Of a DNA stretch of 64,000 nucleotides, positions 24,346 to 32,786 are shown in pieces. The stretch spans positions 1,302,001 to 1,366,000 of the forward strand of contig NC_022600.1 of NCBI RefSeq assembly GCF_000484535.1. The letters are read 5' to 3'. Made by a program: the position numbers and the translations under genes. The stretch comes from Gloeobacter kilaueensis JS1 (GTDB taxonomy: Bacteria > Cyanobacteriota > Cyanobacteriia > Gloeobacterales > Gloeobacteraceae). The stretch's first letter is position 1. Every line of letters begins with the position of its first letter. Below the pieces are notes generated by a model. It was not told where the DNA came from, did no database searches, and saw nothing but the letters and a program-made list of their open reading frames with translations.

Positions 24346-26613
24346 CTACTTATGGGGGTTCCAATGCACTTGCTCTTGAGGCACAAAATCTCTTTCTTTA
24401 ACCCGAACAGGCACGCCATCAATAACTACTGGTTCCAGCTTTCCAGAAGCATTTGCTCGCATTAATTGACCATTCGCATCGACACTATAGCTTCTATCGC
24501 TGAATGATGAGTAGCCTTTGCGCACATAAATGTCGAATTCCCCTATTGCGTTTTTCTTTAATCCTTCACCATCTTTGATGCTCTGGGCTACTGCTTCAAA
24601 TTTTTGAAGTATATGACCAATATCTGGAGTTTTTTGGTTTTTGACCTCTGCGGCTATGAACTTGCCATCATTTCTTTCGACCATAAACTCTGGTGCAGGC
24701 ATTTCATTTCTCCTGCGACCAAATACTCTCGCTATTTCTGCCTCTCCAATATACTTCTTCCCATCGGGAGGCACAGACGGACTGTCAAGCGTCTCCTTGA
24801 GGACGCTTGCCTCATCAAATGGCATGTTGTTGTCTTTGGCGAGTTGTCTTGTTTGCGGATCGTAAACATCCTCGTTCTGGTACTTACCATCTGGCCCAGG
24901 TACCGCTCCTGGACGTACATAGCTTTCATTTCTAACTCGTGCTTCATAGACCTGAGGTTTTTGTAGATCTTCCTCAAGGTTTTGCTTTGCCTGATTGTAG
25001 ATGTCCCAGCCGTTTTTGAAGATGCCTGCCCCCTCGGCTGCCAGGGCTGCTCCCGCAGGTATCGCCACTACAGTCTCTGAACCACCAAAAGCAATTGCTG
25101 CTCCCCCGCCTCCCAGTCCTCCGCCAAAGGCCATTTCTGAGATGCCCTGCACACTGGCAGCGATGTCACCTAATACTTCGCCAAACTGATACGCTCCTGT
25201 GCCTTGATCGTTGCGCGAAAGAATTTGAGACCAGTTGGGGTCAGCACTGGTGAGATAACCGTACAGTGCTCCCTGCTCGAACTGGTTGATCGTGCCAAAC
25301 ACGCTGCCCAGGGGATTTTGATTTTGCTCAGTTTCAGGTTTTGTCCAGTCCTGCGTTGCCTGGGTAGCAGCTTCGGTGTTGAAGGGGGTACTGGCGTTGA
25401 GCGGCAGGCTGGGGTCAGTGCTCAGAGTCGGCTGATTGGGGTCAGTGGGTTTGAGAATCTGGGTTTCTGAGACTTCGAGATTGAAGGGGGCCGCTCGATT
25501 AGTGCTATTGGCTGGGCCGATGGTGGCGGCAGCGGCTGGTAGTCCTGAAGGAGAAGCCCCAGTGCCGTCGCCTGTAGCGGGCGTGGCAGGCTCGCTGGTC
25601 TGCTCTGAGTTCTGGCTGTCCGGTGGATTGGATGGTTCCTCGCTTTGCTCTTGCTCAGCATCTGACGGAGGGAGCTGCTCATTGCTTTGTTGGGAGTCGG
25701 CATCTGAGGGATCGGTAGTATCTGCTTGCTCATCCGGGGAGGTGTCCGATTCCTGCTGATTGTCCTGATCGTTCTGGTCTTGTTTGTCTGACTGCTGGTC
25801 TTGATTGTCCTGACTTTGATCTTCCTGGTTCTGCTGCTCGTCTTGATCTTCCTGGTCTTCTGGCGCTTGTGCTTCTAGATCCTGCTCATCTTGCGGCTCC
25901 TGCTCTTCCTGGTCTTCTGGCTGTTGCTCTTCTGAGTCTTGCTCGTCTTGGCCCGCCTGCTCGTCTGGCTGTTGATTGTCTAGATCTTGCTCGTCCTGAT
26001 CATCCTGTTCGTCCGCATCCGGCTCTTCTTGTTCGTCCTGGTCCTGCTCGTCCTGCTGGTTTGATTGTTCGTCGGCGTCTTCTTCTGGCGGGGTTTGTTG
26101 CTCAGAAGTGGCTTTCTGGGATTTGGCCTCTTCCTCGGCTGTGTCCTGCGGCTCGCTCCTTTCGCCAGCCGCCGGCTGTGATGGGTTTTCGGGAAGGGCG
26201 GCTTTTCCAGTCAGCGTTTCTCCTCCCAAAGCCAGAACCGGCAACTCGCCCAAGGCGGGCGGTGCGGACGGCCATGAGAAAGGCTCTGCCATTGGAGCGG
26301 CACCGGAGTCGGGCACAAAGCTGGAAGGAAAGCGGTTGGCAAAATCAGTAGGAAAATCAGCAGAAGCAGGCTGTTCGGAGGAAAGTGACTCTGGTTGTAG
26401 CAAGATCGGGTTACTGCCGTCCTCTTGCTGTGTCGAATCGGGAGTATTCTCAGCGGCTTCTATCTGGAACGGACTGTCGGGCACCTCTGGCTGCTGTTCT
26501 TCCTCCAGGCTCTCCTGTAACTCGGCCTCGGTCTCGGTCACGCTCTGCGCGTCGCTTTCAGCCTGTGCTACCGCCTCAAAGTCATAGTCTTCAGGCCAGG
26601 CCAGCAGCGGCAC
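24346..26613 (-). CDS. Polymorphic-toxin-like protein: acidic repeats, pretoxin segment, nuclease-like C-terminus
   Basis: 755 residues from GTG 26611-26613, but the frame continues upstream past an amber codon (see 26638-27042). Residues about 165-335 are a low-complexity Asp/Glu/Gln tract. Residues about 490-540 form a Gly/Ala-rich hydrophobic stretch (GDIAASVQGISEMAFGGGLG ... IPAGAALAAEGAGI) like the pretoxin region of contact-dependent toxins. The last ~205 residues are a probable toxin domain with IGEAEIARVFGRRR and DGKFIAAEVKNQ (E656, K658), resembling a PD-(D/E)XK nuclease strand. No secretion signal or known transport domain is visible. Whether it is made from the GTG, by readthrough, or not at all is open. 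Confidence 0.65.
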   Translation of the reverse strand: MPLLAWPEDYDFEAVAQAESDAQSVTETEAELQESLEEEQQPEVPDSPFQIEAAENTPDSTQQEDGSNPILLQPESLSSEQPASADFPTDFANRFPSSFVPDSGAAPMAEPFSWPSAPPALGELPVLALGGETLTGKAALPENPSQPAAGERSEPQDTAEEEAKSQKATSEQQTPPEEDADEQSNQQDEQDQDEQEEPDADEQDDQDEQDLDNQQPDEQAGQDEQDSEEQQPEDQEEQEPQDEQDLEAQAPEDQEDQDEQQNQEDQSQDNQDQQSDKQDQNDQDNQQESDTSPDEQADTTDPSDADSQQSNEQLPPSDAEQEQSEEPSNPPDSQNSEQTSEPATPATGDGTGASPSGLPAAAATIGPANSTNRAAPFNLEVSETQILKPTDPNQPTLSTDPSLPLNASTPFNTEAATQATQDWTKPETEQNQNPLGSVFGTINQFEQGALYGYLTSADPNWSQILSRNDQGTGAYQFGEVLGDIAASVQGISEMAFGGGLGGGGAAIAFGGSETVVAIPAGAALAAEGAGIFKNGWDIYNQAKQNLEEDLQKPQVYEARVRNESYVRPGAVPGPDGKYQNEDVYDPQTRQLAKDNNMPFDEASVLKETLDSPSVPPDGKKYIGEAEIARVFGRRRNEMPAPEFMVERNDGKFIAAEVKNQKTPDIGHILQKFEAVAQSIKDGEGLKKNAIGEFDIYVRKGYSSFSDRSYSVDANGQLMRANASGKLEPVVIDGVPVRVKERDFVPQEQVHWNPHK

Positions 26614-26637
26614 CTGATTGAACTGGTTGGGGTCCAG

Positions 26638-27042
26638 CTAGTTGGGATCGGTGCCTATCTCAGAGTTGTCGGTACAACCCCAGTTCGCAGCAAAGTCTGT
26701 CACTGAATAGCCGTTGTCCGCCGCTGCGACTTCAGAAGCGCCACCAAAGGTCTGCTGATCGAAGCCGGAGAGCCCATCTTGCACAAACGGGTCATCGAGA
26801 TCTATTTGTTGCGACTCATCTTGCTCGTTGTCTTCCTGCCAGTCAGCAGGATCATCGAAAGCCTCAAAGTCGGTTTCTTCGTCGAAAGTTGTCCCAGGGC
26901 CATCGTCCTCCTCTTCGTCTTCGTCCTCGCTAGATTCCTCTGGCTGAAAATCTTGCTCTTCGGTGTCTTCGTTGCCTTCCGAAGGCGGCGGCTTGTTCTC
27001 GTCTGCTTCTGGCGGCTCTGAAGGGAAGATATCTTCGGGCAT
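26638..27042 (-). pseudogene. N-terminal part of the toxin-like protein, ended by an in-frame TAG
   Basis: 134 residues, acidic and proline-rich (FQPEESSEDEDEEEDDGPGT, DESQQIDLDDPFVQDGLSGF), ending TDNSEIGTDPN then TAG (26638-26640). The same frame continues without a break: LDPNQFNQVPLLAWPEDYDF and on into 24346-26613. A single C-to-T change (CAG to TAG) explains the stop: with Gln the text reads DPNQLDPNQFNQ. The original protein would have about 898 residues. Could also be two separate proteins, but the shared composition and unbroken frame argue against it. Confidence 0.75.
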
Positions 27043-27339
27043 GAGAGTGTTGCGGGTGAAGGGGTTGCTGGACGGGTTGGAAGTGAACCACGGGATAGGC
27101 GCGGCACATCATGTGGGGCAAATGCGCAACAAGACAAAGAGAGAGTGCTGGACAGGAACTATGGCTGTTGCAAATTTATCAGAAAGAATGAAGTGTCACT
27201 CATCCCAGGATGAAAATCCTCCCAACGGATGAATTCCAATGATTGGACAAGTTGATACCTAAATCTAGTGCTTCAACACAAACATTCAGAGCATGTACAG
27301 GTTTTTGCGGAGTGTCATTTTGCCGATAGTGTATCTGCG

Positions 27340-28503
27340 CTACAGGCGGATAGTTTGACCGGAGGCCGCCGCTTCGTAGATAGCCTGCATAATGCGCACG
27401 TCGCGCAGTCCTTCTGCGCCGGGTGTGTGCGGTTCGCGCTCTTCGGCGATGCACTCGGAGAGGTGATCGATCTCAAGGGCAAACTGGTTCTGGTTCGGGA
27501 TTTGCTTTTCTTGTTCGCCCTGTTTGTCGCCCACCACCAGCCGGTGCCGCTCGTAGTCGGTGGCCGGGTCGAGGTCTAAAAAGGCTTTATCGCCGAAGAC
27601 CCGGTAGCGCTTCACCTCCGCACAGCCGTAGCTGGAGGTGCAAGTGGCCTGGGTTCCAGAAGGAAAGCGCAGCAGGAAACTCACTGTCTCCTCGACTTGC
27701 TGAAAGCGGGGATCGCCTACAGGACTGTAAACCATTGCACTCACCGCTACCGGCTCCTCGCCTGTGAGGTAGCGGGTGGCATTGAGGCTGTAGATGCCAA
27801 TATCGACCAGTGAACCGCCCCCCGCCAGTTTCTTGTCCATCCGCCAGCGATCGGCGGGATCGGCAGGATCGAGGATGCGTCCGTGGTCGGCGACGATGAG
27901 CTTGAGCTTTCCCAGCTCACCCTTGCGGACCATCTCGATCGCAGTGCGGTTGAAAGGGTCGTACTGGGCGCGGTAGGCGATCATCAACTTGCGGTTTGCC
28001 CGGCGGCACTCGGCGATCATCCGTTCGCACTCGGCTGGGGTAGGGGCCATTGGCTTCTCGCACATCACATGCTTACCTGCCCGCGCCGCTCGCACCGTAA
28101 ATTCTGGATGCAGGGCATTGGGGACGATTACATAGACGACATCGATCGCCGGATTGCTCTGGATCGCATCGAAATTTTGATAGTCGTAGATGTTGCCCGG
28201 CTCGACGCCGTACTGGCTTGCTACCTGGCGGGCCTTATCGGGCGTGCCGCTCACTAAGGCCACCAGTTTCGAGCGCTTGCATTCGGCGAACGACGGCAAA
28301 ATCTGGTTGAGGGCAAATTTGCCCAATCCCACGACGGCCCAACCTAAGCGGCGCTCCGGCGGAAACGGTGCGTTCTCAGCTTTTTGCTTGGGGACCGGTT
28401 GCTGGGCCGCTGCCGCCTGAACCAGCTGCTGTCCGATCAAAAAACCGCCGCCCACGCCGTACAACAACCCGCGCCGCGTCCACTCTCTACTCTGTCTCTG
28501 CAT
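27340..28503 (-). CDS. Gfo/Idh/MocA family oxidoreductase with Tat-type signal
   Basis: A 387-residue NAD(P)-dependent oxidoreductase of the glucose-fructose oxidoreductase type. Start at ATG 28501-28503. The N-terminus has an apparent twin-arginine motif (WTRRGLLYGVGGGFLIGQQL) and an Ala-rich cleavage region, suggesting periplasmic export. The Rossmann domain reads WAVVGLGKFALNQILP. The catalytic EKP motif (HVMCEKPMAPT) and the GGGSLVDIGIYSLNATRYL region are present. Such exported enzymes oxidise sugars or cyclitols; the substrate here is unknown. It precedes a Uma2 gene with no clear functional link. Confidence 0.9.
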   Translation of the reverse strand: MQRQSREWTRRGLLYGVGGGFLIGQQLVQAAAAQQPVPKQKAENAPFPPERRLGWAVVGLGKFALNQILPSFAECKRSKLVALVSGTPDKARQVASQYGVEPGNIYDYQNFDAIQSNPAIDVVYVIVPNALHPEFTVRAARAGKHVMCEKPMAPTPAECERMIAECRRANRKLMIAYRAQYDPFNRTAIEMVRKGELGKLKLIVADHGRILDPADPADRWRMDKKLAGGGSLVDIGIYSLNATRYLTGEEPVAVSAMVYSPVGDPRFQQVEETVSFLLRFPSGTQATCTSSYGCAEVKRYRVFGDKAFLDLDPATDYERHRLVVGDKQGEQEKQIPNQNQFALEIDHLSECIAEEREPHTPGAEGLRDVRIMQAIYEAAASGQTIRL

Positions 28504-28605
28504 CGCCCGCTCCCGGCTTTGGGTCCAGGCTAGAGGCCGGGTTGTGCCCTGCTCCTCCTGCCCAGGACGGATCTCACCCAAGGCCAGATCAGCACCTTCA
28601 ACTGC

Positions 28606-29169
28606 TCATCTTGTCATCTTGAGCCAGCCAAAAACCTCATTGGCTGTCAGGGCAAGCTCAATTTCTGGCAAAACCGGCAACATTTCGTCTCCCCGTAGCA
28701 GCACAGGTTGTCGATCGCGTGCGAACGCCAGGATGCTCAGACCGTCCGGATCGACCAGCCAACCCAGACGAGCGTCGTAATTCAGGCAGTGGAGGATGTT
28801 GCCGATTACCTTGTTAACGTTCTGTTCTGGGGAGAGAATTTCAATTGTCCAATCCGGAGGCAGCTCGAAGTTATCGGGCACTTCGTCCACAACAATAAAA
28901 GGGATGTGCTGCCACAGAAATATCGCAACGTCGGGCACAATCGAGCGGTCGCCAAAGGTGCATCTCAACTCGGGAAAAGCAGAAGCAATCTGCTGTGCTT
29001 CTGCTACCCGGTTAATCGCTGCGCAGAGTTTGGCCTGCAGACGGCTGTGTCTTCCTTTGGGTATCGGTTTGTGGACGATCTCGCCGTCTATGTATTCGCT
29101 GGCAGGTTCTGTTTCTGGAAGCTTCAAAAATTCTTCCAGGGCGATAGGCGTAGTCGCTGGAACATTCAT
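28606..29169 (-). CDS. Uma2 family endonuclease (intact)
   Basis: A 187-residue DUF820/Uma2 protein starting at ATG 29167-29169. Core elements are ALEEFLKLPETEPASEYIDG (first acidic residues), GDRSIVPDVAIFLW (PD), TIEILSPEQNVNKVIGNI (E) and LGWLVDPDGLSILAF. The fold is restriction-endonuclease-like. Family function is not established. It lies beside tRNA-Leu. The reading-frame extension upstream overlaps the tRNA and is not coding. Confidence 0.93.
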   Translation of the reverse strand: MNVPATTPIALEEFLKLPETEPASEYIDGEIVHKPIPKGRHSRLQAKLCAAINRVAEAQQIASAFPELRCTFGDRSIVPDVAIFLWQHIPFIVVDEVPDNFELPPDWTIEILSPEQNVNKVIGNILHCLNYDARLGWLVDPDGLSILAFARDRQPVLLRGDEMLPVLPEIELALTANEVFGWLKMTR

Positions 29170-29191
29170 CCTGGCAAGAGTTGAAAGGAGA

Positions 29192-29272
29192 TGCCGGTGG
29201 TCAGAGTCGAACTGACATGCCTTTCGGCGAACGATTTTGAGTCGTTTGCGTCTACCATTTCGCCACACCGGC
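29192..29272 (-). tRNA. tRNA-Leu (anticodon CAA)
   Basis: Acceptor stem GCCGGTG (29266-29272) pairs with CACCGGC (29193-29199), discriminator A. The anticodon arm AACGA-CTCAAAA-TCGTT gives anticodon CAA (reads TTG, Leu). A variable arm with a GAAA-closed hairpin marks it as class II leucine type. The T arm GTCAG-TTCGACT-CTGAC is canonical. The terminal CCA is not encoded. 81 bases. Confidence 0.95.
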
Positions 29273-29308
29273 AGGTGTGTCGCCTATTATAGGCTGCCGG
29301 TCGGACCC

Positions 29309-30169
29309 TCAGCCAACCTGGGCTGCCGGTTCTTTTTCAAGGGGCCGGTAGTGTTCGCCGTTTACGAGGCGGCGGTAGTTCTCAGAGCGCGTCCAGCGGT
29401 CGAGTTCTTTGGCGCGCAGCACCGGCACCGGATGGGACTTCTCGGCGGTGGCAGCGAGCTTGAGAGCCTGACTCAACTCGTCCTCGTCCGCCGCCTCGTA
29501 GGCGCGGGCCTGGTCTAAGAAAGCGACCGGATCGAGTTTGTGAACCAGGGAGGGCGAGCCGCCGCAGAGTTTCATCATCAACGAGACCAGCACATCCACG
29601 TCCTGGGTGACGAGCAGCGCGGCCCGGTCGCAGCTAAATTCGGCGGCCCGCAGCCATTCGAGCATCGCACTGCGCAAAGGAGCGGCAAGAAAGGGGCCGT
29701 AGCGCGGGATCTGACCGGCGGCGAGCACGAAGAGGTTGGCGAGGGTGAGGTAGACGCCGTGGTCGCACTTGAGGTGGCCGAGTTCGTGGGCAATCACCGC
29801 CTGCACCTCGGCGTCGGTCAATAATTCGAGCAACGAGGTGTGGACGACGACAAAGGCGCGCTCGTCGGGCACAGCGAAGGTGTAGGCGTTGGGGACCGGG
29901 TGCTGCTTGATATAAAGCTGCGGCTCGGCGATGTCGAGTACGGCGCAGGCTTCGACGAGCAGGGCGTGCAGGTGCGGCAGTTGCCGTTCGCTTACCCGGA
30001 TGCTGGAGGAGATGTTCTCTAGATAAAAAAGTCGGCCCGCCGCCGGAGCGAGGCCATAGCGGATGAGCCAGTCGAGTCCCGGCAGGGCAGCGAGCGAACG
30101 GGTCGCCCGCGTGTCGAGGGGATGGCGAAAACTGTCGGGGTGCAGACCGCTGAAGTATTTTCTGGACAT
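29309..30169 (-). CDS. M48 family zinc metallopeptidase (HtpX-like)
   Basis: 286 residues with the zinc motif VIAHELGHLKCDHG (H128, E129, H132) and the downstream third-ligand helix RAAEFSCDRAA. The N-terminal ~60 residues and the helices after the zinc motif (YLTLANLFVLAAGQI) are hydrophobic, so it is probably membrane-associated. The layout (YIKQHPVPNAYTFAVPDERA) is typical of the cyanobacterial branch of HtpX/Ste24-like peptidases, which act in membrane protein quality control. It stands alone on its strand between the tRNA and a divergent small gene. Confidence 0.93.
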   Translation of the reverse strand: MSRKYFSGLHPDSFRHPLDTRATRSLAALPGLDWLIRYGLAPAAGRLFYLENISSSIRVSERQLPHLHALLVEACAVLDIAEPQLYIKQHPVPNAYTFAVPDERAFVVVHTSLLELLTDAEVQAVIAHELGHLKCDHGVYLTLANLFVLAAGQIPRYGPFLAAPLRSAMLEWLRAAEFSCDRAALLVTQDVDVLVSLMMKLCGGSPSLVHKLDPVAFLDQARAYEAADEDELSQALKLAATAEKSHPVPVLRAKELDRWTRSENYRRLVNGEHYRPLEKEPAAQVG

Positions 30170-30299
30170 CGAACCGGCTCAAATGAACGTTCCTTCCAGG
30201 GTACCAACTGGCTTGCCCATTGCTCTGTCTGCCGCGAGGAAGAGGGGCAACACAACCGCATGGCCTAGACTGTGGTGGGCGCGCCAAAGGGTACAGGCG

Positions 30300-30551
30300 A
30301 TGGCTACGGAAGCACTCAAGGGCTCTGAACTTATAGATTGTGCGAAGGCGAACGCGGATCTGGGGATGCAGGTTGCCTGCGAGCGCTGCGGCTATGGCCG
30401 CGATGAAGCGCTGTTTTTCTCAGAACTGAAGCGGGCTTGCGCCGCGATCGGCATCGAACTTGAAGATTTCGACGAGCTGGTTATCGATTCGCGCCGGGGC
30501 ATAGTGGACGAAGGCGTCGAGATCGCCCCCGACTCGACTGCGCGGCTTTGA
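30300..30551 (+). CDS. Conserved small hypothetical protein, cyanobacterial type
   Basis: 83 residues from ATG 30300: GSELIDCAKANADLGMQVAC, ERCGYGRDEALFFSELKRAC and GIELEDFDELVIDSRRGI. Helical and acidic, with three cysteines, one in ERCGYG. It looks like a cyanobacterial family of short cytosolic proteins, but I cannot name a function. It precedes the cupin gene by 26 bases on the same strand, so they may share a transcript. Confidence 0.7.
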   Translation: MATEALKGSELIDCAKANADLGMQVACERCGYGRDEALFFSELKRACAAIGIELEDFDELVIDSRRGIVDEGVEIAPDSTARL

Positions 30552-30576
30552 AGCGTTCCTGATTGGTAAAGCGACT

Positions 30577-30915
30577 ATGACCGACACGACCATTACCAAG
30601 ATCAGCTCCGGGTCATCTCCCCACGGCAAACTGGGCCAGAAGTACCTGGCTTCGGGGGTGCATGTGGCGATGCGCCTTTGGGAGGGGGAGCAGCCAGGTG
30701 AACCCAAGCCTTCCGCCAGTCGCGAGTACGAGACCGTCGGTTATGTGATCTCAGGCCGGGCAGAGCTGCACATCGAGGGCCAGATGGTGCTGTTGGAGCC
30801 GGGCGATTCCTGGACGGTGCCCAAAGGTTCCAGCCACACGTATAAAATTCTCGAACCCTTTACGGCAATCGAAGCGACCAGCCCGCCCGCCCAGGTCCAT
30901 AGCCGCGACGAGTAG
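30577..30915 (+). CDS. Single-domain cupin protein
   Basis: 112 residues. The cupin motifs are YETVGYVISGRAELHIEG (partner of motif 1, with few of the usual His) and PGDSWTVPKGSSHTYKILEP (motif 2). Only one of the common metal-binding histidines is obvious (SSHTY), so metal binding is uncertain. Small cupins of this form are stress-associated or bind small ligands; the substrate is unknown. Short gap (26 bases) from the hypothetical gene upstream. Confidence 0.88.
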   Translation: MTDTTITKISSGSSPHGKLGQKYLASGVHVAMRLWEGEQPGEPKPSASREYETVGYVISGRAELHIEGQMVLLEPGDSWTVPKGSSHTYKILEPFTAIEATSPPAQVHSRDE

Positions 30916-30984
30916 GGAGCGCTATTTTTTATCCGCGTGTCCTGCGCGACGGCTCGCTCGGGCCGTGCGCACCGGTTGTTGCCG

Positions 30985-31845
30985 CTAGACAGCCCCAGCC
31001 AGCACCTGCGCCATGGCCGTCGGTTTGTAGCCGAGCAGGGTGCCAAGCGTCGGATTCATAGCGGCGAACTCGCCCGCGCGGCCAGCACGATAGAAGCCGA
31101 GCAGGGCATTTACGGCGTATGGCAGTGCCCCTCGCGCCGTCATCGCCGACTGCAAATGGTCATCGGGTATGACCAGCCGCTCGACCGGGCGGCCCAGTAT
31201 CTCAGAGGCGATCTGCGCGAGAGCCGCCAAATCGAGCGCCTCAGATCCTGTCAATGGTGGCGTCGGTCCATCGAAGCGGCCCGGTTCGCTCAGGACGACA
31301 GCCACAGCCCCGGCAAGGTCTGAATGGGTGGTCCAGCAGACCGGTCCGTCCTCGGGTGCGGCAATGACACCAGTGTTGCGCCAATCACCCATAAACTGGA
31401 GGGCGCTCTGGGCATAGAAGCCGTTACGCAGCGCTGTCCACGCCAGACCCGACTCTGCGAGCATCGCCTCGGTCGCGGCATGTTCCAGCATCGGCGGGAA
31501 CGCCGAGCGGTCGCTCGCGGCCATGTGGCTTGTGTAGACGATCCGCTCCGCGCCCGCCGCTCGGGCCGCTTCGATCGCATTGCGGTGCTGGACAAGCGGA
31601 TCGCCACCGTACACCCTCGCATTCGACGAGGTGATCAGGACCTGCGTCGCTCCTTCAAAGCTTGCCCGCAGGCTCTCAGGATCGGCAAAGTCTCCGGCGC
31701 GCACGCGCACCCCGCAGCCGGCAAGGTCTGCGGCCTTGGCCGGATCGCGCACGCTGACGCCAATCCGTTCAGGGGCGATCCGCTTGAGGAGCTGCTCGAC
31801 AATACGGCGGCCCAGTTGGCCGCTTGCTCCTGTGACCACGATCAT
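30985..31845 (-). CDS. NmrA-like NAD(P)-binding reductase
   Basis: 286 residues from ATG 31843-31845, preceded by a GGGAGG ribosome-binding site. The N-terminus MIVVTGASGQLGRRIVEQLL is the Rossmann GxxGxxG of the NmrA/SDR atypical group. ERIVYTSHMAASDRSAFPPM and WTALRNGFYAQSALQFMGDW resemble QorB-like NAD(P)H:quinone oxidoreductases. Divergent from a TetR repressor gene (31974-32699), with a TAACG/CGTTA operator candidate between them, so it is probably induced by a small reactive compound. Confidence 0.9.
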   Translation of the reverse strand: MIVVTGASGQLGRRIVEQLLKRIAPERIGVSVRDPAKAADLAGCGVRVRAGDFADPESLRASFEGATQVLITSSNARVYGGDPLVQHRNAIEAARAAGAERIVYTSHMAASDRSAFPPMLEHAATEAMLAESGLAWTALRNGFYAQSALQFMGDWRNTGVIAAPEDGPVCWTTHSDLAGAVAVVLSEPGRFDGPTPPLTGSEALDLAALAQIASEILGRPVERLVIPDDHLQSAMTARGALPYAVNALLGFYRAGRAGEFAAMNPTLGTLLGYKPTAMAQVLAGAV

Positions 31846-31881
31846 CGCTGCCTCCCTGTCCTCGCCGTCTGACGAGCGCTG

Positions 31882-31906
31882 TAACGCTGCTAACGCTAAT
31901 ACGTTA
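31882..31906. promoter_or_regulatory. Candidate TetR operator between the NmrA-like and TetR genes
   Basis: TAACG (31891-31895) and CGTTA (31902-31906) form a perfect inverted repeat with a 6-base spacer; another TAACG lies at 31882-31886. The site is in the 128-base gap between the divergent genes, where a TetR dimer would repress both. Role inferred. Confidence 0.5.
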
Positions 31907-31973
31907 TCATTGATTTTCCATTGGAAGCAAGAGGGAGCTATCGTCGATAACAAAATTGCATCCAGAGGCTGGA

Positions 31974-32699
31974 ATGAACGAAACTGTCGTTATGCTCTCA
32001 GACGAGGCAGAAGGACCGGCTGCCACTCGGCGACGCATCATCGACGCCGCCACGTCGCTGCTCGAAGCGGGTGGCCGAGACGCGGTGACTACTCGCGCTG
32101 TTGCGGCGGCAGCCGGGATTCAGGCACCGACAATCTACCGTCTGTTCGGAGACAAGCGCGGCTTGCTCGACGCAGTTGCCGAGCAGGGGCTCGCTCAGTA
32201 TATTGCCGAGAAGAAGGCGCACGCCCTCCGTCCTGACCCGATCGATGACTTGCGTTTCGGTTGGGATCTCAACGTCTCGTTCGGGCTCGCGCATCCAGGC
32301 ATTTTCTCGATGATCAACGGTGAGCCTCGGCCAGCTTACCGCTTGCCCATCGTCGCCTCCGGGCTGGAGGTGCTTGAGCGCAAGATCACGAGGATCGCTG
32401 CCGCAGGGCTGCTGCGCGTCAGCGAGGAGCGCGCGCTCAATCTCGTGCGCGCGTCCTGCGTCGGTGCCGTGCTCGTGCTGCTGAGCCAGCCGGAGGACCG
32501 GCGCGACCCTCAGCTCTCCGCTGCAGCGCGCGAAAGCACCATCGCCGCAATCACGACATCTAGACCGGCCCTGAAAGACTCTGGAGCGGTGAGCGCGGCG
32601 GTCGCCCTGCAGGCTTCCCTTGGCAACACGCCCGCACTCAGTCCCGGAGAACGGCTCCTGCTGTCAGAGCTGCTGGCTAAGCTCGCCGCCAGTGCCTAG
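31974..32699 (+). CDS. TetR/AcrR family transcriptional regulator
   Basis: 241 residues from ATG 31974. The N-terminal helix-turn-helix runs over ATRRRIIDAATSLLEAGGRD and TTRAVAAAAGIQAPTIYRLF, with GDKRGLLDAVAEQGL after it: a standard TetR DNA-binding domain. The C-terminal domain (LNVSFGLAHPGIFSMINGEP) should bind a ligand. Most likely represses itself and the divergent NmrA-like reductase through the TAACG inverted repeat. A TTG at 31956 could add six residues. Confidence 0.93.
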   Translation: MNETVVMLSDEAEGPAATRRRIIDAATSLLEAGGRDAVTTRAVAAAAGIQAPTIYRLFGDKRGLLDAVAEQGLAQYIAEKKAHALRPDPIDDLRFGWDLNVSFGLAHPGIFSMINGEPRPAYRLPIVASGLEVLERKITRIAAAGLLRVSEERALNLVRASCVGAVLVLLSQPEDRRDPQLSAAARESTIAAITTSRPALKDSGAVSAAVALQASLGNTPALSPGERLLLSELLAKLAASA

Positions 32700-32786
32700 T
32701 TAAGAGCAGCCGGCTGCGACGAGTAGCGAGCGCCGTTTTTATCCAGTTGCCCCGAAACCTGATAGCCTTGTTGGCTGTACGGATGG

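Noticed and set aside
25869-26587. Plus-strand ORFs opposite the acidic repeats
   Set aside because: Repeats in the toxin-like gene create long open frames on the other strand; no protein features.
24346-26613. Acidic D/E/Q tract as a CRISPR or tandem-repeat array
   Set aside because: The repeats are degenerate codon-level repeats in a coding frame, without identical repeats and unique spacers. No CRISPR array was seen in the window.
26638-26640. Amber codon as selenocysteine/pyrrolysine-like recoding
   Set aside because: No downstream structure or supporting genes were seen, and a CAG-to-TAG change explains it more simply.
29192-29272. Possible integration site (attL/attR) at tRNA-Leu
   Set aside because: I found no second copy of the tRNA 3' end within the window, and no integrase gene.
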